Below are positions 1 to 7,660 of a stretch of DNA of 64,000 nucleotides, in pieces. The DNA comes from CADEEV01 sp964442185 (GTDB lineage: Bacteria > Acidobacteriota > Vicinamibacteria > Fen-336): assembly GCA_964442185.1 (NCBI GenBank), contig CAYTWT010000331.1:1-64000 (forward strand), written 5' to 3'. How positions within the stretch are numbered: the first letter of the stretch is position 1; the number at the start of each line of letters is the position of its first letter. Position numbers and translations under genes: made by a program. Below the pieces are notes generated by a model. It was not told the DNA's origin. It searched no databases and worked only from the letters and a program-made list of their open reading frames with translations.

Positions 1-459
1 CGAGGCCTCGACGAGACCGAGCCGGCGCTCTCCCCGGACGGCAGCTTCGTGGTCTTCGTGCGCGAGGACAACCTGTTCCGGCAGGAGCTCGAGACCGACC
101 GCACGCGCCGGCTCACCGGCGGCTTCAGGAAGACGCGCGCGCCCCGCTTCCGCGCCGACGGCCGCCTGCTCTGTCTATGGGCGCAGGACAAGCAGTTCGG
201 GATCGACGTTCTCGATGCCGACGGCAAGAACCGCGAGACACTCTCCGTGGGCACGACCTGCTACCGTAACCTGACGCCTTCACCCGACGGGCGCTACTTC
301 GCCGCCACCTTCAGCTTCGATCTGGGCTTCCATCCAATCGACGCACTGCGCCCGCGTCACGTCGAGGCGATCCACCTGCTCGACGCGCGTGGCAACTTCC
401 TGGCACCCCTGGTTCAGGCCTTTGGCGACTCGAATCACTCGCCCGCATGGGCGCGTTGA
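1..459 (+). CDS. TolB-like beta-propeller protein, 3' end only
   Basis: The reading frame is open from base 1 to a TGA at 457-459, so the start lies upstream of the window. The roughly 152 visible residues contain two WD40-like beta-propeller (PD40) signatures: an SPDG motif near the beginning (LSPDGSFVVF) and a second one (PSPDGRYFAA) further on. Such repeats occur in TolB and in many secreted or periplasmic propeller proteins. The fragment ends with another blade-like segment (SNHSPAWAR). No specific substrate can be assigned from the fragment. The stop codon lies inside the -35 element proposed for the next gene. Confidence 0.6.
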   Translation, partial: RGLDETEPALSPDGSFVVFVREDNLFRQELETDRTRRLTGGFRKTRAPRFRADGRLLCLWAQDKQFGIDVLDADGKNRETLSVGTTCYRNLTPSPDGRYFAATFSFDLGFHPIDALRPRHVEAIHLLDARGNFLAPLVQAFGDSNHSPAWAR

Positions 460-483
460 CGGCGCTGACCTTGCGGGTATGAT
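456..483 (+). promoter_or_regulatory. sigma70-like promoter for the lysW-like/larE pair
   Basis: TTGACG at 456-461 and TATGAT at 478-483 are separated by 16 bases, a good match to a housekeeping promoter. Transcription would begin near 490, giving a short leader that contains the strong ribosome binding site AGGAGG at 496-501, ten bases before the ATG at 512. The -35 overlaps the stop codon of the preceding gene. Confidence 0.5.
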
Positions 484-511
484 CCAGACGATTTCAGGAG
501 GCCTTGCCAGC

Positions 512-679
512 ATGGCCGTGTGTCCCGAGTGCGACGCTGCCGTCGAGATCGACGAATACGATGTCGACAAGGGCGAGGTCATCTCGTGCCCGGAGTGCGG
601 CGTCGACCTCGAGGTCATCGGGCTGGCGCCGCTGGAACTCGACCTGGCGCCCGAGGACGAGGATGATTGGGAGGCATGA
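512..679 (+). CDS. LysW-like amino-group carrier protein, 55 aa, variant C-terminus
   Basis: This 55-residue acidic protein has two CPEC motifs (CPECDAAVEI and CPECGVDLEV) forming a zinc ribbon, followed by an LxPLxLxxAPE segment typical of LysW. LysW carries intermediates of lysine, arginine or ornithine synthesis through the gamma-carboxyl of its C-terminal Glu in the family end EDWGE. Here the chain ends ...EDDWEA: the terminal residue is Ala and the last Glu is penultimate, so canonical carrier function is doubtful. The start is ATG 512 with AGGAGG ten bases upstream. It overlaps larE by four bases (ATGA), implying translational coupling. No LysX, LysZ or LysY gene is nearby. Family membership is fairly sure; the function is unknown. 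Confidence 0.75.
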   Translation: MAVCPECDAAVEIDEYDVDKGEVISCPECGVDLEVIGLAPLELDLAPEDEDDWEA

Positions 680-1515
680 GCGCGCACCAGCGTGAAGCGG
701 CCCTGGACCGAAGCCTCGACACGATGGGATCGGTCGTGGTCGCTTACAGCGGCGGAGTTGACAGCGCCTACCTGGCCGCTCGCGCGTACCGCCGGCTCGG
801 GGCACGGGCGCTGGCGGTGACGGCCGACTCGGAATCCCTGGCCGAGGCGCAGCGGGAGCGGGCGGCGCAGTTGGCGGCCCATGTCGGGTTCGCGCATCGG
901 GTGATCCGCACCCGAGAGCTCGAGAACCCGCTCTACGTCCGCAACGACGCGGATCGCTGCTACCACTGCAAGTCAGAGTTGTTCCGCCAACTGCTGCCGC
1001 TGGCCGCGGCCGAAGGCTTTGCCTACGTCGCCTACGGCTTGATCGTCGACGACCTGGCCGATTTCCGCCCCGGGCATCGCGCTGCCGCGGGGGCGGGCGT
1101 GCGCAGCCCGCTGGCAGAGGCGGGCATGACCAAGGCCGACGTCCGCGCTCTCTCCCGCGAGATGGGACTCTCCAGCTGGGACCTGCCGGCGTCGCCCTGC
1201 CTGTCTTCGCGCCTGCCCTACGGCACGCCGGTGACCCCGGAGGCGCTGCGGCGCGTCGATCGCGCCGAAGCGGCCGTCGCGGCGCTCGGCTTCCGCGAGT
1301 TCCGTGTGCGTCATCTCGGCGACCGGGCGCGGGTGGAGATCGCACCGGCCGAGATGCCGCGGCTGGCGGAGCCCGGCCTTCGGGAAGCGCTGGCGACCGG
1401 GGTCCAGGCCGCTGGCTACCGCGAGGTCGTGCTCGACCCCGAGGGCTATCGCCGCGGTCGCCTGAACGAGACGCTCCCTGGCCCCCCCGGCACGAGTCTG
1501 GGGTATCATTCCTGA
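676..1515 (+). CDS. larE: LarE-type ATP-dependent sacrificial sulfur transferase (PP-loop)
   Basis: The 279-residue protein has the PP-loop ATPase motif SGGVDS at residues 25-30 and the family blocks DRCYHCK and ASPCLSSRLPYG. LarE adenylates the pyridinium biscarboxylate mononucleotide and donates sulfur during synthesis of the nickel-pincer cofactor of lactate racemase-type enzymes. The CxxC near residues 95-98 plus the Cys near 174 form a three-cysteine pattern. In characterised homologues that pattern holds a [4Fe-4S] cluster that delivers sulfur, in contrast to the single sacrificial Cys of Lactobacillus LarE. The start is ATG 676, overlapping the LysW-like gene by four bases. No larA, larB or larC is in the window, so the client enzyme is not visible. 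Confidence 0.85.
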   Translation: MSAHQREAALDRSLDTMGSVVVAYSGGVDSAYLAARAYRRLGARALAVTADSESLAEAQRERAAQLAAHVGFAHRVIRTRELENPLYVRNDADRCYHCKSELFRQLLPLAAAEGFAYVAYGLIVDDLADFRPGHRAAAGAGVRSPLAEAGMTKADVRALSREMGLSSWDLPASPCLSSRLPYGTPVTPEALRRVDRAEAAVAALGFREFRVRHLGDRARVEIAPAEMPRLAEPGLREALATGVQAAGYREVVLDPEGYRRGRLNETLPGPPGTSLGYHS

Positions 1516-1545
1516 GGCGCGCGCAGCGCCGCCATGGAGGCGTCC

Positions 1546-1704
1546 ATGTTTGGTCTCGGTTTTCCCGAGCTTCTCCTCATCCTCTTCATCGTTGTCGTGA
1601 TCTTCGGAACGAGCCGAATCCCGGAGTTGGGCAAGGGTCTCGGCGAGGGCATCCGCAACTTCAAGAAGGCGATCAAGGACGAAGAGAAGCCGAAGCAGCC
1701 CTGA
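1546..1704 (+). CDS. tatA: Sec-independent translocase subunit TatA
   Basis: This short gene encodes 52 residues with the standard TatA layout: an N-terminal FGLGFPEL segment, one hydrophobic helix (LLLILFIVVVIFG), the hinge FGTSRIPELGKGLGEGI and an amphipathic helix, with a short charged tail. TatA oligomers form the pore of the twin-arginine translocon in the inner membrane. GGAGG lies five bases before ATG 1546; an in-frame ATG at 1534 is less well placed. A TATCAT hexamer at 1504-1509 could be its -10 element. No tatB or tatC is adjacent. The iron-sulfur protein encoded near 62 kb carries a twin-arginine motif and is a plausible client. Confidence 0.9.
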   Translation: MFGLGFPELLLILFIVVVIFGTSRIPELGKGLGEGIRNFKKAIKDEEKPKQP

Positions 1705-1729
1705 AACATCTTACGAGAGAGGTGATGGA

Positions 1730-2284
1730 ATGAGACAACTGGTCCTCGTCGCTGTGGTCGGCCTCGCCGTCGGCCTGGCCGGCTGCGGCGGCAACCCGAA
1801 ACCCGCCGCGCAGCCCAGCCGGCCGGTCGTCCCCGCGACGCCGCCGCCGGCTCCGCCGCCGACCGCCCCACGGGACCTGGCTTCTCAGCAGGACGACTAC
1901 GCGATGCTGCGGCAGAAGTCGGCCGACGAGATCGATCGGATGAGCCTGCTCGCCGACGTGCGCTTCGATTTCGACAGCGCCGAGATCCGCCAGGCGGACC
2001 GCCCCGTGCTCGGAAAGAATGCCGAGGTGTTGAAGAAGTTCGACTTCCTCAAGGTCACGCTCGAGGGCCACTGCGACGAGCGCGGCACGGTCGAGTACAA
2101 CCTGGCGCTGGGCGATCGCCGAGCCAAGGCGGCCTACGACTACCTGGCCTCGCTGGGCGTCCCGGCGGAACGGATGAAGAGCGTCTCCTATGGCAAGGAA
2201 GTTCCGGTCTGCCAGGAGAGCTCCGAGGAGTGCTGGGGGCGCAACCGTCGAGCCAAGTCCACTGTCACGGGGAAGACCAAGTAG
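1730..2284 (+). CDS. pal: Peptidoglycan-associated lipoprotein Pal
   Basis: The 184-residue protein begins with a lipoprotein signal peptide ending in LAGC (lipidated Cys near residue 19). A Pro/Ala-rich linker follows, then a C-terminal OmpA-like domain. The domain shows VRFDFDSAEI, the conserved GHCDERGTVEYNLALG block and RRAKAAYDYL, which bind meso-diaminopimelate of peptidoglycan. Pal anchors the outer membrane to the wall and works with TolB and the TolQRA motor. A strong Shine-Dalgarno (GAGAGGTGAT) precedes the ATG. It follows tatA by 25 bases and is probably co-transcribed. Family identity is secure. Confidence 0.93.
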   Translation: MRQLVLVAVVGLAVGLAGCGGNPKPAAQPSRPVVPATPPPAPPPTAPRDLASQQDDYAMLRQKSADEIDRMSLLADVRFDFDSAEIRQADRPVLGKNAEVLKKFDFLKVTLEGHCDERGTVEYNLALGDRRAKAAYDYLASLGVPAERMKSVSYGKEVPVCQESSEECWGRNRRAKSTVTGKTK

Positions 2285-2290
2285 TCGCAA

Positions 2291-2319
2291 TTCTCAGCGT
2301 GGGCTTTTGCGGGTAGAAT
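2291..2319 (+). promoter_or_regulatory. Promoter candidate for the Ser/Thr kinase gene
   Basis: TTCTCA (2291-2296) and TAGAAT (2314-2319) are 17 bases apart, each matching four or more positions of the housekeeping consensus. The predicted start near 2326 would leave a leader of about 13 bases before ATG 2339. Confidence 0.35.
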
Positions 2320-2338
2320 TCGCCCGCGACCACGCCCG

Positions 2339-4747
2339 ATGAGCGATTCCGATCCCAAATCCGATCCTGCGGCTCCGGCTTCTCTGATCAAGGAGATCAC
2401 CGGCCGGATCGGCAAGTACGAGATCCAGAGGCCCCTCGGAAAGGGCGCCATGGGCATGGTCTACCTCGCCCACGACACGGTCCTCGAACGCGACGTCGCG
2501 CTCAAGGTCATGGTCGCCTCGATCGCCGACGATCCCGAGTTGAAGCAGCGCTTCGAGCGCGAGGCCAAGGCCGTCGCGAAGATGACCCACCCCAACGTGG
2601 TGAACGTCTTCGATCTCGGCAACCACACCGACGGCTCGCCCTTCATCGCGATGGAGCTCCTGAAGGGTATGGATCTCCAGAAGGCGATCCGCACGCCGCC
2701 GCCGATGTCGCTCGACCGCAAGCTGGCGATCATCGTGCAGGTGCTCGCGGGCCTCGCCCACGCCCACCAGGCTGGGATCGTACACCGCGACATCAAGCCC
2801 GCGAACATCTTCATCAACCACGATGGCACGGTCAAGATCATGGATTTCGGCGTCGCGCGGCTGACCTCCGCGTCGATGACCGGCACGGGGAACATCGTCG
2901 GCACCGCCGACTACATGTCGCCCGAGCAGGTGAAGGGCGCCAAGGTCGACGGCCGCAGCGACCTGTTCAGCGTCGGCTGCATGCTCTACGAGCTGTTGGC
3001 CGGCCGGCGGCCCTTCCACTCCGAAAACCTGATGGCGATCTTCTACAAGATCACCCACGAGGAGCCGAACTTCGATCTCATCCCGCAGGGCCTCGATTAC
3101 GACGCGCTGCTGCCGATCCTCAGGAAGTCGCTCGCGAAGAGCCTCGAAGAGCGCCATCAGACGGCCTACGAGTTCGCCGTCGACCTGCGCGAGTACCTGA
3201 AGAGCCACGCCAGCTCCGAGACCGGCGCGCACGCGCTCGAGGGCCTGATCGACATCGAGCCGCCGTCGTCGAGGCCGCCCCAGTCGCTCAGCGACGCCCT
3301 GGGTCCGACCCTGGTGGGAGCCGACGAGCTCGGCGGCGGCGGTGGCACCATGGGCCTGGGCGCCGCAGCCACCGCACGCGGCTCCGCGGTGACCACGCCC
3401 GGCAAGCAGGGCACGCAGCGCGGCAAGACGATGGCCGGCGCCGGCGCCCGACACAGCAGCGTGGCGGCGGCGCCGACCGTGGTGCGGCCGACACCCGTCG
3501 CCGCCCCGCGCCACGCCCCGCCCCCGCCCGCGAGCAACATGCCGCTCTACCTGATCCTGGGTGTGATGGGCATCGGGATCCTCGGCATCGGCGGTTATCT
3601 GGCCTTCAAGCCAGAGAAGCAGCAGACCGTCTACATGCCCGGGCCAGCGACCTCCGCGCCGGCGACCACCACGCCGCCGCCCAGCACCGTGCCGCCGACC
3701 ACAGCACCTCCTCCGACGTTCGGCGAGGTCGTGGGCAAGGCGGCGGCTTCGCTCAAGGGCGCCCAGGCGGCGTTCTCTCAGAGCGACTACGACCGGGCCC
3801 TGAGCCTCGCCCAGTCGGCGCTGCGCGAGGATCTTGGCAACGAAACAGCGAAGCGCATCGTCGAGAACTCTATGAACGGGCAGCGCGCGGTGGGGCACTT
3901 CCGTGCCGCCGACTCGGCGATCGGGGCGGGGGACTTCGCCCGCGCCTCGGCCGAGGCCGAGCAAGGTCGCCTGGCGGCGCCTTGGGACTCGCGCGGACCG
4001 AGCTTCGCGACTCGCATCCAGGAAGCGAAACGACGGGCCGAGCAACAGACCGCGCAACTGGCCGAGCAACAGCAGGCGCAGCAGGCCTCGGCTGTGAAGG
4101 CGGCCCAGCTCGCCGAGCTTCTGAACAAGGCCGATGGCGCTCTCTCGGAGCAGAAGTACGACGCCTCCATCTCGCTGTTCGATTCGGTGCTGGGGCTCGA
4201 TCCGGCGAACCAGCGCGCGATCCTCGGGAAGTCGAGCGCCGTGCAGGCACGGGCCGTGTCCCAGGCCGTTGCGGCCGGTGCAAGCGGGAGCCGGGGGGGC
4301 GGCGCCGGCAGGGCCTTCGTGATCGGCAAGACCGCCGCCAGCGCCGCCGATGCCGCCAGCGGCAACGTGCCGCCGGGCTTCGAGGAATCGGCCGGAGTGG
4401 GGGTGAAGAAGGGCTCCCAGGCTGCCGAGCTGCCGGGCAAGGTGAGCTTCGAGGTCGAGCCCGAGAGCGTCAAGCCGGGCGACAGCTATGCCGTCAAGAT
4501 CTCGCTGCAGAACGAGGGCGGGGCGCCCATCTCGATCAAGGACATGACGCTCACCACGACCATCAACGGCCGGAAGATCACCGGTCCGGTTCAGCCCCAG
4601 ACCAAGGACGTGGCGCCGCAGCAGAAGGCGCTCGTTTACAACCTGGCCGGAAACATCTGGAAAGAAGACACGTCTTCCTGGACAATGGAGGTGGTGATCC
4701 GCACGGCCCGCGGTGAGACCTACAAGAACCAGGTGACGTGGAGGTAG
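2339..4747 (+). CDS. Membrane-anchored Hanks-type Ser/Thr protein kinase with TPR-like and Ig-like C-terminal regions
   Basis: This 802-residue kinase has an N-terminal catalytic domain (about residues 25-285) with the glycine loop LGKGAMGMVYLA, VALKVM, the catalytic HRDIKPAN near 149 and DFG in MDFGVARL. A Gly/Ala/Pro-rich linker leads to one membrane helix at about residues 401-422. The outside part starts with a Pro/Thr-rich stretch, continues with helical TPR-like repeats (LNKADGALSEQKYDASISLF) and a Gln-rich coil, and ends with a beta-rich Ig-like domain (about 700-802; KPGDSYAVKISLQNEG). The layout suggests an envelope sensor whose extracytoplasmic part is protein-binding. The two genes that follow also encode secreted beta-rich proteins and may be partners. 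The PP2C and second kinase near 30 kb could share substrates. Confidence 0.85.
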   Translation: MSDSDPKSDPAAPASLIKEITGRIGKYEIQRPLGKGAMGMVYLAHDTVLERDVALKVMVASIADDPELKQRFEREAKAVAKMTHPNVVNVFDLGNHTDGSPFIAMELLKGMDLQKAIRTPPPMSLDRKLAIIVQVLAGLAHAHQAGIVHRDIKPANIFINHDGTVKIMDFGVARLTSASMTGTGNIVGTADYMSPEQVKGAKVDGRSDLFSVGCMLYELLAGRRPFHSENLMAIFYKITHEEPNFDLIPQGLDYDALLPILRKSLAKSLEERHQTAYEFAVDLREYLKSHASSETGAHALEGLIDIEPPSSRPPQSLSDALGPTLVGADELGGGGGTMGLGAAATARGSAVTTPGKQGTQRGKTMAGAGARHSSVAAAPTVVRPTPVAAPRHAPPPPASNMPLYLILGVMGIGILGIGGYLAFKPEKQQTVYMPGPATSAPATTTPPPSTVPPTTAPPPTFGEVVGKAAASLKGAQAAFSQSDYDRALSLAQSALREDLGNETAKRIVENSMNGQRAVGHFRAADSAIGAGDFARASAEAEQGRLAAPWDSRGPSFATRIQEAKRRAEQQTAQLAEQQQAQQASAVKAAQLAELLNKADGALSEQKYDASISLFDSVLGLDPANQRAILGKSSAVQARAVSQAVAAGASGSRGGGAGRAFVIGKTAASAADAASGNVPPGFEESAGVGVKKGSQAAELPGKVSFEVEPESVKPGDSYAVKISLQNEGGAPISIKDMTLTTTINGRKITGPVQPQTKDVAPQQKALVYNLAGNIWKEDTSSWTMEVVIRTARGETYKNQVTWR

Positions 4748-4752
4748 CCGCA

Positions 4753-5256
4753 GTGCGCGTCTTTGGCCTTGCCGTGCTGATCGCCCTGGCCCCGAGCTTG
4801 GCGCTTGGCGACGATCCGCCGGTCGTCGAGCATCAGCCCGCTCCCTGCACCGTCGCCGGCAAGGCGATCTCGCTGTGCGCGACGATCAGCGACGACAATC
4901 AGGTCGCCAAGGCCCGGCTCTACTTCCGACGGACTGGCGAGGATTTCTACAACTTCGTCGACATGCTCTTCATGGGACTCAGCTACTGTGGCACGATCCC
5001 TGGCGTGGTCGAGGGCAAGGCCAAGTCCATCGACTACTACCTGCAGGCCGTGGACGACCAGTACCAGCCCCAAAGGACCAGCACCTTCTTGATGAACGTG
5101 CAGCCCGAAGGCGTTTGCGAGTTTCCGCCGCTCGAGAAGGATGCCGCACGCGCCGCCTCGATCAAGATCTATGCGACCAGCAAGAAGCAGGGCAAGAAGC
5201 TCGACGCCGCCTTCAACCTGAGCGGCGTGAATTTTGTCCCGGTCGTCGCGAAGTAG
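4753..5256 (+). CDS. Secreted four-cysteine beta-rich protein of unknown function
   Basis: Translation from GTG 4753 gives 167 residues, with GGAGG at 4740-4744 placed eight bases upstream inside the end of the kinase gene. An in-frame GTG at 4738 lacks that spacing. The N-terminus (MRVFGLAVLIALAPSLALG) is a Sec signal peptide. The mature part has four Cys that could form two disulfides, and alternating beta-like segments (ARLYFRRTG, IDYYLQAVDDQ) resembling the fibronectin/Ig-like repeats of secreted proteins. I do not recognise a named family. Its position, between a membrane kinase with an outer Ig-like domain and another beta-rich membrane protein, suggests a periplasmic partner of the kinase. 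Confidence 0.7.
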   Translation: MRVFGLAVLIALAPSLALGDDPPVVEHQPAPCTVAGKAISLCATISDDNQVAKARLYFRRTGEDFYNFVDMLFMGLSYCGTIPGVVEGKAKSIDYYLQAVDDQYQPQRTSTFLMNVQPEGVCEFPPLEKDAARAASIKIYATSKKQGKKLDAAFNLSGVNFVPVVAK

Positions 5257-6067
5257 CTCGCAGGCCTGCCTCGCCGCGCTGCTGAGTCTGTTCGCTGCGC
5301 AGGCACGGGCCGAAGTCCGTCTCGAGATCGCCGGCTCGGTGGGCGCGATCACGGCACACACGATCGAGGTTCGGGTCGACCTCACGAATCGTGGAACCGA
5401 GTCGGCGCAGCAAGTCTCGGTCGCCGGAGAGCTTCTCGAGCACGAGGCGCAGAGCCGCTTGCCCTTGGATATCGCGGCGGGAGAAAGCCGCGGGCTCACA
5501 CTCGACTTTCCAGTGGACGGCATGGCGCCCGGCGTCCACGCCACGACGCTGATGATCGAGTATCGCACGGGTCCGGAGGCGACCGCGGCGCGTTACTCGC
5601 AGCCAGCCTGGGTGCTGATCGCGATCGGCGAGCAGGCCGGGCCTTCCGTGAAGCTTCGCTTGACGGACGCGAGCGTCGACGTCACTGGACGCCTCGACAT
5701 CGTCCTCGAGAGCGCCGATGGCGCCGCCCATCGGGTGCTTCTCGCCGTGAAGACGCCGCACACGCTGCGGGCGCACCCGGTCGAGAGTGTGGTCGACGTG
5801 CCGGCTCGGGGGACTCTCACGACCCCAGTCCAGCTGTTCCGGGTGGACGCGCCCTGGAACTCGCGCCAGGGCCTGCTCGTGATCGCGCGCGACGACACGG
5901 GGCCGCTGGTCCGCAGCGCGGTCGCGGCGGGTGCGGCCCAGATCGGCGGCGATCCCGCGCGCCTGCCGCGGCTGCGGCGTCCGCTCATCGCCCTGGCGCT
6001 CCTGCTGCTGGCGCTCGCCGTCGGGGCTGAGATCTGGAGCCGCCGTCAGCTGCAAAGGGCGGCTTGA
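5234..6067 (+). CDS. Signal-peptide, beta-sandwich protein with C-terminal membrane anchor
   Basis: The 277-residue protein starts at TTG 5234, overlapping the previous gene by 23 bases, so translational coupling is likely. A signal peptide (CLAALLSLFAAQARA) is followed by two beta-rich regions. The first resembles CARDB/NEW3-type Ig-like domains (IEVRVDLTNRGTESAQQVSV), as found in cell-surface proteins. A C-terminal hydrophobic helix (LIALALLLLALAVGAEIW) with a short basic tail anchors it in the inner membrane, leaving the body in the periplasm. No catalytic motif is visible. It is probably the third gene of the kinase operon. The start codon is uncertain because no ATG or GTG precedes the signal peptide. 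Confidence 0.65.
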   Translation: MSRSSRSSSQACLAALLSLFAAQARAEVRLEIAGSVGAITAHTIEVRVDLTNRGTESAQQVSVAGELLEHEAQSRLPLDIAAGESRGLTLDFPVDGMAPGVHATTLMIEYRTGPEATAARYSQPAWVLIAIGEQAGPSVKLRLTDASVDVTGRLDIVLESADGAAHRVLLAVKTPHTLRAHPVESVVDVPARGTLTTPVQLFRVDAPWNSRQGLLVIARDDTGPLVRSAVAAGAAQIGGDPARLPRLRRPLIALALLLLALAVGAEIWSRRQLQRAA

Positions 6068-6131
6068 ACGCCCCCGGCTGTGCTATGTTTCGCGCCAGCA
6101 GTCTCGCTGGCCAATTAGGGAGGATAAAGCC

Positions 6132-6908
6132 GTGGAACTCCTGAACGCACTCTTCCGCTGGTTGCACATCCTGGCGGGGGTGATCTGGATCGGAATGCTG
6201 TATTTCTTCAATTTCGTCAACGGCCCCTTCACTGGCACGCTGGACGCGGAGACCAAGAAGAAGGTCGTGCCGGAGTTGATGCCCCGGGCCCTGTTCTGGT
6301 TCCGTTGGGGCGCGGCTTGGACCTGGCTGACCGGCGTCCTGCTGCTGCTCCTCGTCTTCTACCACGGCGGCATCATGTTCGAGGCGGATGGCCGGTGGAC
6401 CGCGGGCGCCGGCGTGATGCTGGCGCTCGTGTTCATCGCACCCTTCGTCTACGACGCGCTGCACAAGAGCGCCCTGGGCAAGGACCCGAGGACGTTCGGG
6501 GCTGTTTGCTTCACCCTGGCGGCGCTCGTGGCCGGACTGATGGCGCTGTGGGGCGGTTTCGGCTACCGCGCTTACAACGTCCACATGGCCTCGCTGTTCG
6601 GGACGATCATGGCCTTCAACGTGTGGTTCCGAATCTGGCCGGCACAGCAGCAGATCATCACGGCGGTCAAGGGCGGCACGGCTCCCGACGGCGCGCTCGT
6701 CGCGCTTGCCGGCGCTCGTTCGCGGCACAACGTCTACATGTCCGTGCCGCTGCTCTGGGGCATGATGAACCAGCACACCGTGACGGTGGGATCGAGCGTC
6801 GGGATCCCGTCGCGGTACGGGTTCGTGCTGTTCCTCGTCGTGACCCTGCTCGCCTGGCACATCGTCTGGCAGCTTTACAAGAAAGCGCCCAAGGTCAAGG
6901 GGTTCTAA
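6132..6908 (+). CDS. PuuD-like urate-hydroxylase-family membrane protein (membrane domain only)
   Basis: From GTG 6132 (preceded by AGGGAGGAT) the gene encodes 258 residues with about seven hydrophobic helices. The start (LLNALFRWLHILAGVIWIGMLYFFNFVNGPF) and a second block (WGGFGYRAYNVHMASLFGTIMAFNVWFRIWP) match the membrane domain of the PuuD urate hydroxylase family, whose conserved His residues are thought to bind heme. Full PuuD carries an additional C-terminal cytochrome c domain; none is present here and there is no CxxCH. Urate oxidation therefore cannot be assumed. A TATGTT hexamer at 6083-6088 may be its -10 element. It is more likely a heme or redox membrane protein of unknown partner. 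Confidence 0.65.
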   Translation: MELLNALFRWLHILAGVIWIGMLYFFNFVNGPFTGTLDAETKKKVVPELMPRALFWFRWGAAWTWLTGVLLLLLVFYHGGIMFEADGRWTAGAGVMLALVFIAPFVYDALHKSALGKDPRTFGAVCFTLAALVAGLMALWGGFGYRAYNVHMASLFGTIMAFNVWFRIWPAQQQIITAVKGGTAPDGALVALAGARSRHNVYMSVPLLWGMMNQHTVTVGSSVGIPSRYGFVLFLVVTLLAWHIVWQLYKKAPKVKGF

Positions 6909-6959
6909 TCGGGAGATCGGGGGGGTACGGAGCCAGGCACCCCGCCAGCGCTTTCTTCC

Positions 6960-6990
6960 TTGACAAGCCGTGAAGCCACAACTTATGGTG
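6960..6990 (+). promoter_or_regulatory. Promoter candidate for the dnaJ-like gene
   Basis: A perfect TTGACA at 6960-6965 is followed by TATGGT at 6985-6990 (19-base spacing; TTATGG at 6983-6988 gives 17). The ATG at 6999 lies only eight bases after the proposed -10, so the message would be leaderless or nearly so. Confidence 0.35.
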
Positions 6991-6998
6991 TGGCGGGA

Positions 6999-7574
6999 AT
7001 GGACAAGCCCAAGGACTTCTACCGCGTGCTCGGTGTGGCGCGGAACGCTTCGACGGCCGCGATCAAGCGCGCCTACCGCCGCCTCGCGAAGCAGCACCAT
7101 CCCGATTCCGCCCCGAGTCCCTCGGTCGAGGCTTTTCGGCAACTGCAGGTCGCTTACGAGACGCTGACCGACGCCGAGCGTCGTCAACGCTACGACGAGA
7201 CCCTGGTGAGCCAGCCGAACCACTTCGAGTCCCTGTCCTGGTCCTTCGTCCGCAGCCCCACCGCAGGGGATCTGCGCCGGCCGATCCGTCGCGGCAGCCT
7301 TTCAGCAGAGATCCTGTTGACCGCCACGGAGGCGGCGATGGGAGGTGTGCTTCCTCTCGATCTGCCCCTGCGCGGCCTTTGTCCCGCCTGCCAAGGGACG
7401 GGCGGGCCGATCTTCGACTGCTACCGTTGCGCTGGCGAGGGCAGCGTCGAGCGGCGGCTTCCAGTCCCGCTGAAGATCCCCGCAGGCGTGCGCGACGGGG
7501 CCGTTTTCCAGGTCACACTCGACGAGCCGGGCGTCGTCTCCGTGTTGCTCACCGTGCACCTTCGGCCCGTGTAG
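6999..7574 (+). CDS. DnaJ-like J-domain protein with a reduced zinc-finger region
   Basis: The 191-residue protein opens with a J-domain (about 5-70), including DFYRVLGVARNAS, the HPD tripeptide in QHHPDSAP and RYDETL. J-domains stimulate the ATPase of DnaK. A DUF-like linker leads to CPACQGTG and CYRCAGEG, which is half of the four CxxCxGxG repeats of full DnaJ, then a short DnaJ C-terminal-like segment (VPLKIPAGVRDGAVFQV). It is thus a miniature DnaJ with at most one zinc centre and one substrate-binding subdomain. No dnaK or grpE is adjacent. ATG 6999 is preferred because the J-domain follows at once; a TTG at 6960 overlaps the -35. Confidence 0.8.
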   Translation: MDKPKDFYRVLGVARNASTAAIKRAYRRLAKQHHPDSAPSPSVEAFRQLQVAYETLTDAERRQRYDETLVSQPNHFESLSWSFVRSPTAGDLRRPIRRGSLSAEILLTATEAAMGGVLPLDLPLRGLCPACQGTGGPIFDCYRCAGEGSVERRLPVPLKIPAGVRDGAVFQVTLDEPGVVSVLLTVHLRPV

Positions 7575-7623
7575 CAAGCGCCCCCCCATCGCCCGCCGCC
7601 AATCTTCCTCCCCTCCTCCCGCT

Positions 7624-7652
7624 TTGCGGCCTGCGCCTCGTGGAACGATAAT
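7624..7652 (+). promoter_or_regulatory. Promoter candidate for gmhA
   Basis: TTGCGG (7624-7629) and GATAAT (7647-7652) are 17 bases apart. ATG 7661 is eight bases after the -10, giving a leaderless or nearly leaderless transcript; no Shine-Dalgarno is present between them. Confidence 0.4.
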
Positions 7653-7660
7653 CAGCGCGC

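Noticed and set aside
2294..4069. Long minus-strand open frame over the kinase gene
   Set aside because: It is antisense to a conserved kinase with clear motifs, is Arg/Gly/His-rich, and matches no family; such frames are common opposite GC-rich genes.
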